From contig NZ_BLAW01000001.1 in NCBI RefSeq assembly GCF_009617895.1, positions 3,339,001-3,403,000 on the forward strand: a stretch of DNA of 64,000 nucleotides, given 5' to 3'. Of this stretch, positions 27,544 through 35,119 are shown piece by piece. This DNA comes from Prolixibacter sp. SD074 (GTDB lineage: Bacteria; Bacteroidota; Bacteroidia; Bacteroidales; Prolixibacteraceae). Position numbers and translations under genes: made by a program. Within the stretch, counting starts at the first letter, position 1. Each line of letters starts with the position of its first letter. The notes under the pieces were generated by a model, which was given only the letters and a program-made list of their open reading frames with translations, ran no database searches and had not been told where the DNA came from.

Positions 27544-28498
27544 GAACTTCACCTCCCTCGAAATAGCGGTTATAAATGTCATCGAGGCCGTACTCCTTCT
27601 TGTGCAGGTAAGCCAATTCGGCGCCCGATGAGACAATTTCCCTGGCAATGTCAGCCGTGGCATCGTGCGAACATCCAACGTAGAATTTTAGTTCTTCCTG
27701 CGAAACAGAAGTAACACCGTCAATGGTTTTCAGGCTTTCGGCCAGGCCATTTCCATTGTTTCCGTTTCCGGAAGAAGCAAGCCCCGCTTCCACAATGAAC
27801 GATTCGTTGGAAAACAGTTTCCGCGAAAGCGACTCGATATCACCTTCGGCAATCAGCTTACCGCTGACAAACAGTCCCACGCGGTCGCAAACCTGCTGCA
27901 CCTGGTGCAGGTTGTGCGATGAAAACAGGACGGTGATGCCCTCTTCCTTGCTCAGCCGCACAATCAGCTCCAGGAACTCGCGGATCCCGGTCGGGTCGAT
28001 GCCCGAGGTTGGCTCGTCGAGGATGATGACTTCGGGCGTTTTGATGAGCACTTCGGCCAGGCCGAGCCGTTGCCGCATTCCGCGCGAGTATTTTCCGGTT
28101 TTCTTCCCGGCCTGGTCGGCGAGTCCGACACGGGTTAACATTTCCCGGGCTTTCGTATCGACATCTTTTCCCGGTATGCCATTCAGCCGGGCGATGTACT
28201 TCAGGTTCTCCATCCCGGTGAGGTCGGGGTAGAAGCCCACATCTTCCGGAAGGTAACCGGCACGCCGTTTCACCTCAATCGGGTTTTCGGTGGAATTGAT
28301 ACCGCAAACCTTCACCGAGCCCGAAGTGGGTTCGGTAAGGCCCAGCATCATCAGGATGGTGGTCGATTTTCCCGCGCCATTGGGCCCGAGCAAACCAAAC
28401 ACCTCGCCTTTTTTCACCGAAAGGTTTAACCGGTTGACTGCTGTGAACGATCCGTAATTTTTGGTCAGTTCGACCATCTCAATAATGTTTTTAGCCAT
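27536..28498 (-). CDS. ABC transporter ATP-binding protein
   Basis: A 320-residue ATPase of the CcmA/NatA type. Walker A is GLLGPNGAGKSTT, the Q-loop region is YLPEDVGFYPDLTGMEN, the signature is YSRGMRQRLGLAEVL, Walker B is VIILDEPTSGIDP and the H-loop is LFSSHNLHQV. After about residue 215 an extra C-terminal domain (EDIESLSRKLF to the end) resembles the tail of DUF4162-type exporter ATPases. A Gly/Asn run (GNGNNGNGLAE) links its parts. It starts three bases after the NEW3 gene stop. Confidence 0.93.
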   Translation of the reverse strand: MAKNIIEMVELTKNYGSFTAVNRLNLSVKKGEVFGLLGPNGAGKSTTILMMLGLTEPTSGSVKVCGINSTENPIEVKRRAGYLPEDVGFYPDLTGMENLKYIARLNGIPGKDVDTKAREMLTRVGLADQAGKKTGKYSRGMRQRLGLAEVLIKTPEVIILDEPTSGIDPTGIREFLELIVRLSKEEGITVLFSSHNLHQVQQVCDRVGLFVSGKLIAEGDIESLSRKLFSNESFIVEAGLASSGNGNNGNGLAESLKTIDGVTSVSQEELKFYVGCSHDATADIAREIVSSGAELAYLHKKEYGLDDIYNRYFEGGEVHE

Positions 28499-28501
28499 GC
28501 A

Positions 28502-29647
28502 TTACCTCCTTCCGTATTTGCGGAACAGATAAAATACGCTTCCGAGCGCTAAGAGGATAATGATAACGCCAATCCATCCCAATAGCATGGAGGTTTTGAC
28601 CGTTACACGTAATTCGGCTTTGGTACCGACTTCGGGAGTTTTGGCTTCGATTTTGGTGACATAATCGCCGGCGATGGCTTTTTGGGAAGCCTGGATGGTA
28701 GCCATTACTTTGGTGGCATGGCCTGCCTGGAGGTCGACAATTGTTTTTGGGTCGAACGAAACTTTCCAGTTGGTAGGTTTCGTTACATCGAAGTTGATGT
28801 TTTTCAGGTCGGACGAGCCGGTATTGCGTACCACGAATTCAACCTGTTTCTGGTCGCCTGCGGTAATGTCGGTGCTGAGCAGTCCGGTGGGCGTTGTGAG
28901 GTCCATGTTAAATGTTCCGGTAATCACAACTTCGAGGGCAATCTCGGCTGAGGTCGTTCCCGAGGAAGCCGTTACCGGGATGCGGTAAGTTCCGGCTTTT
29001 ACTCCTGTCGGTGGTTTTATTTGGATGGTAATGTCTTTGGTGGCGTTGGGGGCGATGTTCACCGATGCCACTTCTTTGTAGCTGGCTTTGATGGTGACGT
29101 CCCAGCCGCGGGGCGCGTCGGCTTTGAGGGCGTAAAGCTGGTTGTCGTCCGTACTGTTTTTCAGTTTGGCTTTAAAGGTAAACGATGCCTTCGAGTTCCC
29201 TTTCATGTTGGGTTGGTCGGTGGTGAACCCGGTTTGATAGGTTCCGCGTTTCGAAACCACCACACTCAGCGGAAGCGAAGCGTATCCTCCGGCCAGTACT
29301 TTAAAATGGTAACTGCCTTTATTAATCTTCAAAGGCACATCCACTTTCAGGGTCAGTTTCTCCGTTTTTCCCGGAAGGACTGAGATCTGGCTGATTTTCC
29401 AACCGCCCGATTTCAATTCGCTGTCCCATCCACGCGGCATTCCTGCCACCGAAATGGGCATGGTTTGAATCTGACTTGTGTTGTTGATAACCTCAATGTT
29501 GTAATTGATGGTTTCTCCTGGCGGAACGGATATCCGGGTGTAAGGGGTGTACAATTCGACGCCGGTTCCGGCGGCATAGGTTCCGATGAAAACCAATTGA
29601 AACAGAAGAGTTAATGATAAACTTAACCATTTAGTGCGGGTAGACAT
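28502..29647 (-). CDS. NEW3-domain secreted/membrane-anchored protein of an ABC exporter operon
   Basis: A 381-residue protein. ATG 29647 is chosen because GGAGG lies eight bases upstream on the minus strand; the longer frame adds only five residues. A signal peptide (about 1-26, ending YAAGTG) is followed by three or four repeats of an Ig-like NEW3 fold, each with PPGETINYNIEVINN-, KTEKLTLKVDVP- or AGDQKQVEFVVRNTGS-like strands, then a C-terminal membrane helix (MLLGWIGVIIILLALGSVFYLF) and RKYGRR. NEW3 proteins are often encoded beside ABC-2 exporters, as here. It probably sits outside the membrane with its cytoplasmic tail RKYGRR as anchor. Confidence 0.88.
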   Translation of the reverse strand: MSTRTKWLSLSLTLLFQLVFIGTYAAGTGVELYTPYTRISVPPGETINYNIEVINNTSQIQTMPISVAGMPRGWDSELKSGGWKISQISVLPGKTEKLTLKVDVPLKINKGSYHFKVLAGGYASLPLSVVVSKRGTYQTGFTTDQPNMKGNSKASFTFKAKLKNSTDDNQLYALKADAPRGWDVTIKASYKEVASVNIAPNATKDITIQIKPPTGVKAGTYRIPVTASSGTTSAEIALEVVITGTFNMDLTTPTGLLSTDITAGDQKQVEFVVRNTGSSDLKNINFDVTKPTNWKVSFDPKTIVDLQAGHATKVMATIQASQKAIAGDYVTKIEAKTPEVGTKAELRVTVKTSMLLGWIGVIIILLALGSVFYLFRKYGRR

Positions 29648-29798
29648 AAAAGAATCCTCCAATGTTTTTTTAGGTGATGTATTATTCGGAGGCTAAGTAT
29701 AAGACTAACTTTATTTAACTTTTGTTAAAAAATTTAATAAAACCCTAATAAACGTTTCTTGGCGATAGTTTTTAGGGGATTGAGCCCGTGTTTTTAAT

Positions 29799-29825
29799 TT
29801 TTCCAAAGTTTGGGACTTTGGAAAA
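29799..29825. repeat. TTTTCCAAAGT palindrome
   Basis: TTTTCCAAAGT and ACTTTGGAAAA flank a five-base loop (TTGGG). A closely related palindrome lies at 51969-52001, so this is a dispersed intergenic hairpin. It sits between the NEW3 promoter region and the terminator of the small unknown gene. Confidence 0.7.
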
Positions 29826-29848
29826 GCTGAAAGTAGCAGTTAAATAAA

Positions 29849-29883
29849 AAAAGTCCGGATAGGTTCTGTATTCGGACTTTTAG
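29849..29883 (-). terminator. Terminator after the 86-residue gene
   Basis: AAAAGTCCG pairs with CGGACTTTT. On the minus strand the stem is followed by a T run. It lies 20 bases after the stop of the small gene at 29903, which supports that gene being transcribed. Confidence 0.75.
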
Positions 29884-29902
29884 CATAATAATGGCTTAAG
29901 AA

Positions 29903-30163
29903 TTATTCGTTTGTGTCTTCCTCGCCGGCCGGCGTTTCGTTTTCAGCCTCTTCCGCTGAAGTTTCGTAAAGCTGATAAATTGCCAATCGGGCAGGGTCAT
30001 CGGGGAAAAGGATTTTGGCAGCGGTGTTAATTTTAACCAGCTTGTCCCAGATGGAGTTGTAAAGCTTTATGCGCTCGTCGGTAACGGCAGTTATTATTAC
30101 CACGCCAATCATTCCGTATTCCGTACCCGGAAGAACGGGAATATCGGGGATGAAAGGTGCCAT
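29903..30163 (-). CDS. Small protein of unknown function
   Basis: An 86-residue acidic protein. I recognise no family. It starts MAPFIPDIPVLPGTEYGMIG, has a central part with ITAVTDERIKLYNSIWDKLVK and ends with a Glu-rich tail (TSAEEAENETPAGEEDTNE). No signal peptide or membrane helix is clear. A good terminator directly downstream and normal codon use favour a real gene. The 225 bases between it and the divergent sulfatase gene hold no other gene. Confidence 0.55.
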   Translation of the reverse strand: MAPFIPDIPVLPGTEYGMIGVVIITAVTDERIKLYNSIWDKLVKINTAAKILFPDDPARLAIYQLYETSAEEAENETPAGEEDTNE

Positions 30164-30388
30164 AAATCATAGTCAGGTAGTTGGTTGTGCATGTGCGTCC
30201 CGGAAAGGACAGTGATAGGCCCCTTCGGGAAGCGCCGATGATAAAAAAGCGGGTGACATTAGGTTTGCAGTAGCGAAGATGGTTATATTTGTTTATCAGG
30301 AAACGGTTTCAGAGGAAATAGTAAACCGTTTCCGGCGGGCCGCGAAGGCAACAATTAAATCGAACGGCACAAACCTAAAAGATTCCAA

Positions 30389-32005
30389 ATGAGCAACAAC
30401 CTGGCACACGCACTCGCCCTGCTGACAATGGGGGCGGCTGCAACAGCCTGCACGCAGAAGGCGCCCAAACCACAACACCCCAACATCATCTACATCATGA
30501 GCGACGATCATGCGTACCAGGCCATCAGCGCGTATGGTTCGGCCTTGGTTAAAACCCCCAACATCGACCGGATTGGAAACGAAGGGGTTATTTTTTCCCA
30601 CGCCTTTGTTACCAATTCACTTTGTGCGCCCAGCCGCGCGGTGATGCTGACCGGTAAGCACAGTTTCATCAACGGGAAAGTGGACAATGTCCAGCGTTTC
30701 AACTGGGACCAGGAAAGCTTTCCGAAGTTGCTGCGGCAATCAGGTTACCAAACGGCACTGGTGGGGAAAATCCACCTTGACGGAACCCCGCAGGGCTTTG
30801 ACTACTCGGCGGTACTTCCAGGCCAGGGGCATTATTACAATCCCGATTTTATTATCAACGGGAAGGAGGAACGGATTCCGGGCTATGTAACGAAAATTAC
30901 GACCCGTTTGGCGCTCGACTGGCTGAAACATCGGGATACCGGCAAGCCATTCTGTTTGCTGTTCCACGAAAAGGCGCCGCACCGTGAGTGGATGCCGGAA
31001 GAAAAGTATTACAAGGAATACACGAAGAAAGAGTTTCCGGAGCCAGCTACCTATCATGATGATTACAGCGGACGGGGAACGGCTGCCCATGCTGCAGAGA
31101 TGCGGGTTTACCGCGATCAGAACTGGTCGGGCGACGACAAACTCTATCCGGGTGTGATGGATAAGCTGGGGCTGAAAGATCCGACTACGTGGGGGCGCAA
31201 TGCCTTTCAGCACAACGTTGGCCGGATGGATTCGGTACAAAAGGCTGCCTGGGATTCGGTGTACCGGCCCATGAACGAGGCATTCGAGGAAGCCTATCCA
31301 AACATGACAGAGGGGCAACTGGCGCACTGGCGCTACGAACGCTACCTGCAGGATTACCTGGCGTGCATTGCCTCGGTAGATGATGCGGTAGGCGAGCTGC
31401 TTGACTACCTTGATAAGAACGGCCTGGCCGATAATACTATCGTGGTGTATACCTCCGACCAGGGAATGTACCTCGGTGAGCACGGGTGGTTCGACAAACG
31501 GTTCATGTACGAGGAATCGTTCCGTACGCCGCTGTTGATGCGTTATCCGGAAGAGATTAAGCCCGGAACAACGATCGACCAGCTGGTGCAGAACCTCGAT
31601 TTTGCCCCGACGTTCCTCGATTATGCGGGGGTAAAAGTCCCGAAGGATATGCAGGGCATGTCATTCCGTAAGTTGGTGGATGGGCAAAGCTCCGAATGGC
31701 GCGACGCGATTTATTACACGTATTATGAATATCCGTCGATTCACATGGTGAAACGGCATTATGGTGTACGGACCAACCAGTATAAACTGATGCATTTCTA
31801 TTACGATATTGATGAATGGGAGCTCTATGACTTAGAGAAAGATCCACACGAAATGCACAATGTGTATGGCGATCCGGCTTATGCCGATGTGCAGAAAATG
31901 ATGCACGGACGGTTAACCGAATTGCGCCAGAAATACGGTGATTCCGACAAACTGGATAAGCAATATCTCGACGCTTATTTGGAGGCAGTGAATAAGCAGG
32001 AATAA
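30389..32005 (+). CDS. Lipoprotein sulfatase (arylsulfatase family S1)
   Basis: A 538-residue sulfatase. The N-terminus has a lipobox (AATAC, Cys at residue 21). The metal-binding IIYIMSDDHAYQAIS is at about residue 33. The formylglycine site is C79 in SLCAPSRAVMLTG, the C-x-P-S-R type modified by an anaerobic or aerobic maturase encoded elsewhere. GKIHLDGTPQGFDY, FHEKAPHREW, YTSDQGMYLGEHGWFDKRFMYEESFRTPL and a C-terminal LYDLEKDPHEMHNVY are standard. It desulfates a glycan in the periplasm or at the surface. The sulfated substrate is unknown. With the GH92 gene it fits a glycan-degrading lifestyle. Confidence 0.94.
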   Translation: MSNNLAHALALLTMGAAATACTQKAPKPQHPNIIYIMSDDHAYQAISAYGSALVKTPNIDRIGNEGVIFSHAFVTNSLCAPSRAVMLTGKHSFINGKVDNVQRFNWDQESFPKLLRQSGYQTALVGKIHLDGTPQGFDYSAVLPGQGHYYNPDFIINGKEERIPGYVTKITTRLALDWLKHRDTGKPFCLLFHEKAPHREWMPEEKYYKEYTKKEFPEPATYHDDYSGRGTAAHAAEMRVYRDQNWSGDDKLYPGVMDKLGLKDPTTWGRNAFQHNVGRMDSVQKAAWDSVYRPMNEAFEEAYPNMTEGQLAHWRYERYLQDYLACIASVDDAVGELLDYLDKNGLADNTIVVYTSDQGMYLGEHGWFDKRFMYEESFRTPLLMRYPEEIKPGTTIDQLVQNLDFAPTFLDYAGVKVPKDMQGMSFRKLVDGQSSEWRDAIYYTYYEYPSIHMVKRHYGVRTNQYKLMHFYYDIDEWELYDLEKDPHEMHNVYGDPAYADVQKMMHGRLTELRQKYGDSDKLDKQYLDAYLEAVNKQE

Positions 32006-32030
32006 AGCGTTAATAGTATTAAGAAAAAGA

Positions 32031-32061
32031 AAGGGTGCCGATGGAGCACCCTTTTTTTTTC
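32031..32061 (+). terminator. Terminator after the sulfatase gene
   Basis: GGGTGC pairs with GCACCC around a short loop and is followed by a run of nine T. Confidence 0.85.
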
Positions 32062-32115
32062 CAAAATCGGTTATGTGGATAAAAAAAGCTGGCCGTCTCT
32101 GACCAGCTTTTTCAG

Positions 32116-32206
32116 CTCCCCAGGTAGTCCCGATGTCCATCGGGAGAACCTACGGCCTACGGATTAATCCCGATGGACATCGGGACCGCTCTAACCAACT
32201 GAACTA
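32116..32206 (-). pseudogene. tRNA-Asn-like remnant of unit 1
   Basis: 91 bases matching tRNA-Asn from the D-arm to the discriminator base. The 5' acceptor strand is replaced by nuclease-coding sequence, and 18-bp palindromes interrupt the anticodon region and the T loop. It cannot fold as a tRNA. Confidence 0.8.
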
Positions 32207-32487
32207 AACTTCGTAATCAACCGTTCGATTGAATTTCGTTCAATAATGTCTTCAATATATTTTCTGCTTTTCTGTCTTTTAATATGTTTCTCAATCTTGA
32301 GGGCGACCGTTCGGGAATGACTAACATCAAAGGCAACTTTAAGGTCCCAGGGGCGATGTTTGCTGGTAAAACTATTTTCAGACAGATGATTGTGCTCTTC
32401 GAGTCTTCGCTCCACATCATCTGTTGAACCGACATAGTAAATATCTGAGGATGGAGAATACAAAATGTATACGTAAAACATTTTCAC
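32191..32487 (-). CDS. GIY-YIG nuclease family protein, array copy 1 (distal end)
   Basis: A 98-residue single-domain GIY-YIG protein of the UvrC-N/YhbQ-like type. The first motif is YVYILYS, the second YYVGST; the catalytic-type Arg is in VERRLEEHN and the metal-binding Glu region is ALKIEKHIKRQKSRKYIE. Such proteins lack a recognisable DNA-binding partner domain. The last residues SSVG and the stop codon are read from the D-arm of the adjoining tRNA-like remnant. The protein is identical in copies 1, 2 and 3. Whether it is an active nuclease cannot be told; all expected residues are present. Confidence 0.85.
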   Translation of the reverse strand: MKMFYVYILYSPSSDIYYVGSTDDVERRLEEHNHLSENSFTSKHRPWDLKVAFDVSHSRTVALKIEKHIKRQKSRKYIEDIIERNSIERLITKFSSVG

Positions 32488-32549
32488 TTTAACGCATTGA
32501 AAATATTAAGGTACAAAAAAAGCCGGTCGTCTCTGACCAGCTTTTTCAG

Positions 32550-32640
32550 CTCCCCAGGTAGTCCCGATGTCCATCGGGAGAACCTACGACCTACGGATTA
32601 ATCCCGATGTCCATCGGGACCGCTCTAACCAACTGAACTA
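32550..32640 (-). pseudogene. tRNA-Asn-like remnant of unit 2
   Basis: Same structure as in unit 1: D-arm kept, both palindromes present, 3' acceptor strand CTGGGGA present, 5' acceptor strand lost. Confidence 0.8.
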
Positions 32641-32921
32641 AACTTCGTAATCAACCGTTCGATTGAATTTCGTTCAATAATGTCTTCAATATATTTTCTG
32701 CTTTTCTGTCTTTTAATATGTTTCTCAATCTTGAGGGCGACCGTTCGGGAATGACTAACATCAAAGGCAACTTTAAGGTCCCAGGGGCGATGTTTGCTGG
32801 TAAAACTATTTTCAGACAGATGATTGTGCTCTTCGAGTCTTCGCTCCACATCATCTGTTGAACCGACATAGTAAATATCTGAGGATGGAGAATACAAAAT
32901 GTATACGTAAAACATTTTCAC
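32625..32921 (-). CDS. GIY-YIG nuclease family protein, array copy 2
   Basis: Same 98-residue product as copies 1 and 3, including HNHLSENSFTSKHRPWDLK in the middle. The same tRNA D-arm bases encode its C-terminus. The unit carries TCCCGATGTCCATCGGGA palindromes in the opposite central orientation (TC instead of GA) to that in copy 1's first palindrome. Confidence 0.85.
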   Translation of the reverse strand: MKMFYVYILYSPSSDIYYVGSTDDVERRLEEHNHLSENSFTSKHRPWDLKVAFDVSHSRTVALKIEKHIKRQKSRKYIEDIIERNSIERLITKFSSVG

Positions 32922-32984
32922 TTTAACGCATTGAAAATATTAAGGTACAAAAAAAGCCGGTCAGAAATGACCGGCTTTTTTCAG

Positions 32985-33075
32985 CTCCCCAGGTAGTCCC
33001 GATGCCCATCGGGAGAACCTACGGCCTACGGATTAATCCCGATGGACATCGGGACCGCTCTAACCAACTGAACTA
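32985..33075 (-). pseudogene. tRNA-Asn-like remnant of unit 3
   Basis: Same structure as in unit 1. One palindrome is imperfect on the plus strand (GATGCCCATC). Confidence 0.8.
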
Positions 33076-33356
33076 AACTTCGTAATCAACCGTTCGATTG
33101 AATTTCGTTCAATAATGTCTTCAATATATTTTCTGCTTTTCTGTCTTTTAATATGTTTCTCAATCTTGAGGGCGACCGTTCGGGAATGACTAACATCAAA
33201 GGCAACTTTAAGGTCCCAGGGGCGATGTTTGCTGGTAAAACTATTTTCAGACAGATGATTGTGCTCTTCGAGTCTTCGCTCCACATCATCTGTTGAACCG
33301 ACATAGTAAATATCTGAGGATGGAGAATACAAAATGTATACGTAAAACATTTTCAC
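33060..33356 (-). CDS. GIY-YIG nuclease family protein, array copy 3
   Basis: Identical in protein to copies 1 and 2. The terminator upstream of it (33384-33416) is the undamaged GCCGGTCA/TGACCGGC form shared by units 3-7 and the intact tRNA-Asn gene. Confidence 0.85.
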   Translation of the reverse strand: MKMFYVYILYSPSSDIYYVGSTDDVERRLEEHNHLSENSFTSKHRPWDLKVAFDVSHSRTVALKIEKHIKRQKSRKYIEDIIERNSIERLITKFSSVG

Positions 33357-33419
33357 TTTAACGCATTGAAAATATTAAGGTACAAAAAAAGCCGGTCAGA
33401 AATGACCGGCTTTTTTCAG

Positions 33420-33510
33420 CTCCCCAGGTAGTCCCGATGTCCATCGGGAGAACCTACGACCTACGGATTAATCCCGATGTCCATCGGGACCGCTCTAACC
33501 AACTGAACTA
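33420..33510 (-). pseudogene. tRNA-Asn-like remnant of unit 4
   Basis: Same structure as in unit 1, with both palindromes in the GATGTCCATC orientation. Confidence 0.8.
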
Positions 33511-33791
33511 AACTTCGTAATCAACCGTTCGATTGAATTTCGTTCAATAATGTCTTCAATATATTTTCTGCTTTTCTGTCTTTTAATATGTTTCTCAATC
33601 TTGAGGGCGACCGTTCGGGAATGACTAACATCAAAGGCAACTTTAAGGTCCCAGGGGCGATATCTGCTGGTATAACTATTTTCTGACAGGTAATTGTGTT
33701 CTTCTAATCTACGCTCCACATTATCTGCAGAACCGACATAAAAGATATCTGAGGAGGGAGAATGCAGGATGTAGAGGTAAAACATTTTCAC
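33495..33791 (-). CDS. GIY-YIG nuclease family protein, array copy 4 (most divergent)
   Basis: 98 residues. The N-terminal half differs from copies 1-3 (FYLYILHSPSSDIFYVGSADNVERRLEEHNY in pieces, then SENSYTSRYRPW), while residues after about 48 are the same. This leaves all catalytic-type residues intact. The sharp change from divergent to identical sequence within one gene suggests gene conversion with neighbours. Confidence 0.85.
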   Translation of the reverse strand: MKMFYLYILHSPSSDIFYVGSADNVERRLEEHNYLSENSYTSRYRPWDLKVAFDVSHSRTVALKIEKHIKRQKSRKYIEDIIERNSIERLITKFSSVG

Positions 33792-33854
33792 TTTAACGCA
33801 TTGAAAATATTAAGGTACAAAAAAAGCCGGTCAGAAATGACCGGCTTTTTTCAG

Positions 33855-33905
33855 CTCCCCAGGTAGTCCCGATGGACATCGGGACCGCTCTAACCAACTG
33901 AACTA
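33855..33905 (-). pseudogene. Shortened tRNA-Asn-like remnant of unit 5
   Basis: Only 51 bases. The segment between the two palindromes is gone and one palindrome remains, as expected after recombination between them. Confidence 0.8.
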
Positions 33906-34186
33906 AACTTCGTAATCAACCGTTCGATTGAATTTCGTTCAATAATGTCTTCAATATATTTTCTGCTTTTCTGTCTTTTAATATGTTTCTCAATCTTGAG
34001 GGCGACCGTTCGGGAATGACTAACATCAAAGGCAACTTTAAGGTCCCAGGGGCGATATCTGCTGGTAAAACTATTTTCAGACAGATAATTGTGCTCTTCG
34101 AGTCTTCGCTCCACATCATCTGTTGAACCGACATAGTAAATATCTGAGGATGGAGAATACAAAATGTATACGTAAAACATTTTCAC
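33890..34186 (-). CDS. GIY-YIG nuclease family protein, array copy 5 (mosaic)
   Basis: 98 residues. Residues 1-31 match copies 1-3 (GSTDDVERRLEEHN), but the middle carries Y at position 33 and SRYRPW, as in copies 4, 6 and 7, so the gene is a mosaic. The tRNA-like remnant downstream of it (33855-33905) is shortened by 40 bases. Confidence 0.85.
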   Translation of the reverse strand: MKMFYVYILYSPSSDIYYVGSTDDVERRLEEHNYLSENSFTSRYRPWDLKVAFDVSHSRTVALKIEKHIKRQKSRKYIEDIIERNSIERLITKFSSVG

Positions 34187-34249
34187 TTTAACGCATTGAA
34201 AATATTAAGGTACAAAAAAAGCCGGTCAGAAATGACCGGCTTTTTTCAG

Positions 34250-34340
34250 CTCCCCAGGTAGTCCCGATGTCCATCGGGAGAACCTACGGCCTACGGATTA
34301 ATCCCGATGGACATCGGGACCGCTCTAACCAACTGAACTA
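34250..34340 (-). pseudogene. tRNA-Asn-like remnant of unit 6
   Basis: Same 91-base structure as in unit 1, with one palindrome in each central orientation. Confidence 0.8.
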
Positions 34341-34621
34341 AACTTCGTAATCAACCGTTCGATTGAATTTCGTTCAATAATGTCTTCAATATATTTTCTG
34401 CTTTTCTGTCTTTTAATATGTTTCTCAATCTTGAGGGCGACCGTTCGGGAATGACTAACATCAAAGGCAACTTTAAGGTCCCAGGGGCGATATCTGCTGG
34501 TATAACTATTTTCTGACAGGTAATTGTGTTCTTCTAATCTACGCTCCACATTATCAGTAGAACCAACATAGTAGATATCTGAGGATGGAGAATACAAAAT
34601 GTATACGTAAAACATTTTCAC
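34325..34621 (-). CDS. GIY-YIG nuclease family protein, array copy 6
   Basis: 98 residues, identical in protein to copy 7 (GSTDNVERRLEEHNY, SENSYTSRYRPW). Catalytic-type residues are intact. The C-terminus SSVG is encoded by the tRNA-like D-arm. Confidence 0.85.
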   Translation of the reverse strand: MKMFYVYILYSPSSDIYYVGSTDNVERRLEEHNYLSENSYTSRYRPWDLKVAFDVSHSRTVALKIEKHIKRQKSRKYIEDIIERNSIERLITKFSSVG

Positions 34622-34684
34622 TTTAACGCATTGAAAATATTAAGGTACAAAAAAAGCCGGTCAGAAATGACCGGCTTTTTTCAG

Positions 34685-34775
34685 CTCCCCAGGTAGTCCC
34701 GATGTCCATCGGGAGAACCTACGGCCTACGGATTAATCCCGATGGACATCGGGACCGCTCTAACCAACTGAACTA
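34685..34775 (-). pseudogene. tRNA-Asn-like remnant of unit 7
   Basis: Same 91-base structure as in units 1 and 6. Its D-arm bases encode the end of the nuclease gene at 34760. Confidence 0.8.
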
Positions 34776-35056
34776 AACTTCGTAATCAACCGTTCGATTG
34801 AATTTCGTTCAATAATGTCTTCAATATATTTTCTGCTTTTCTGTCTTTTAATATGTTTCTCAATCTTGAGGGCGACCGTTCGGGAATGACTAACATCAAA
34901 GGCAACTTTAAGGTCCCAGGGGCGATATCTGCTGGTATAACTATTTTCTGACAGGTAATTGTGTTCTTCTAATCTACGCTCCACATTATCAGTAGAACCA
35001 ACATAGTAGATATCTGAGGATGGAGAATACAAAATGTATACGTAAAACATTTTCAC
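34760..35056 (-). CDS. GIY-YIG nuclease family protein, array copy 7 (next to the intact tRNA)
   Basis: 98 residues, identical to copy 6. It starts only 28 bases after the terminator of the intact tRNA-Asn gene (minus strand) and begins MKMFYVYIL with two possible ATG starts. As the first unit downstream of the tRNA it is the most likely to be reached by read-through. No clear promoter box is visible in the short leader. Confidence 0.85.
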   Translation of the reverse strand: MKMFYVYILYSPSSDIYYVGSTDNVERRLEEHNYLSENSYTSRYRPWDLKVAFDVSHSRTVALKIEKHIKRQKSRKYIEDIIERNSIERLITKFSSVG

Positions 35057-35083
35057 TTTAACGCATTGAAAATATTAAGGTAC

Positions 35084-35116
35084 AAAAAAAGCCGGTCAGA
35101 AATGACCGGCTTTTTT
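35084..35116 (-). terminator. Terminator of the tRNA-Asn gene
   Basis: GCCGGTCA and TGACCGGC enclose a four-base loop, with A and T runs on either side. It begins four bases after the tRNA and is the form copied in the downstream array units. Confidence 0.85.
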
Positions 35117-35119
35117 CAG

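Larger units (their letters stand above)
32081..35116 (-). repeat. Tandem array of seven GIY-YIG / tRNA-Asn-remnant / terminator units
   Basis: Read on the minus strand, each unit has a terminator, about 40 bases of AT-rich leader, a 98-codon GIY-YIG gene whose 3' end enters a tRNA-Asn-like remnant, and the next terminator. ORF stops lie at 32191, 32625, 33060, 33495, 33890, 34325 and 34760, so the period is 434-435 bp except for one 395-bp unit. Terminators of the form GCCGGTCA/TGACCGGC are near 32515, 32949, 33384, 33819, 34214, 34649 and 35084; a diverged one is at 32081. The intact tRNA-Asn gene stands at the upstream (high-coordinate) edge. Units are almost identical, which implies recent amplification or ongoing conversion. 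Confidence 0.95.

Noticed and set aside
32116-34775. Seven additional functional tRNA-Asn genes
   Set aside because: All copies lost the 5' acceptor strand and have insertions in the anticodon region and T loop.
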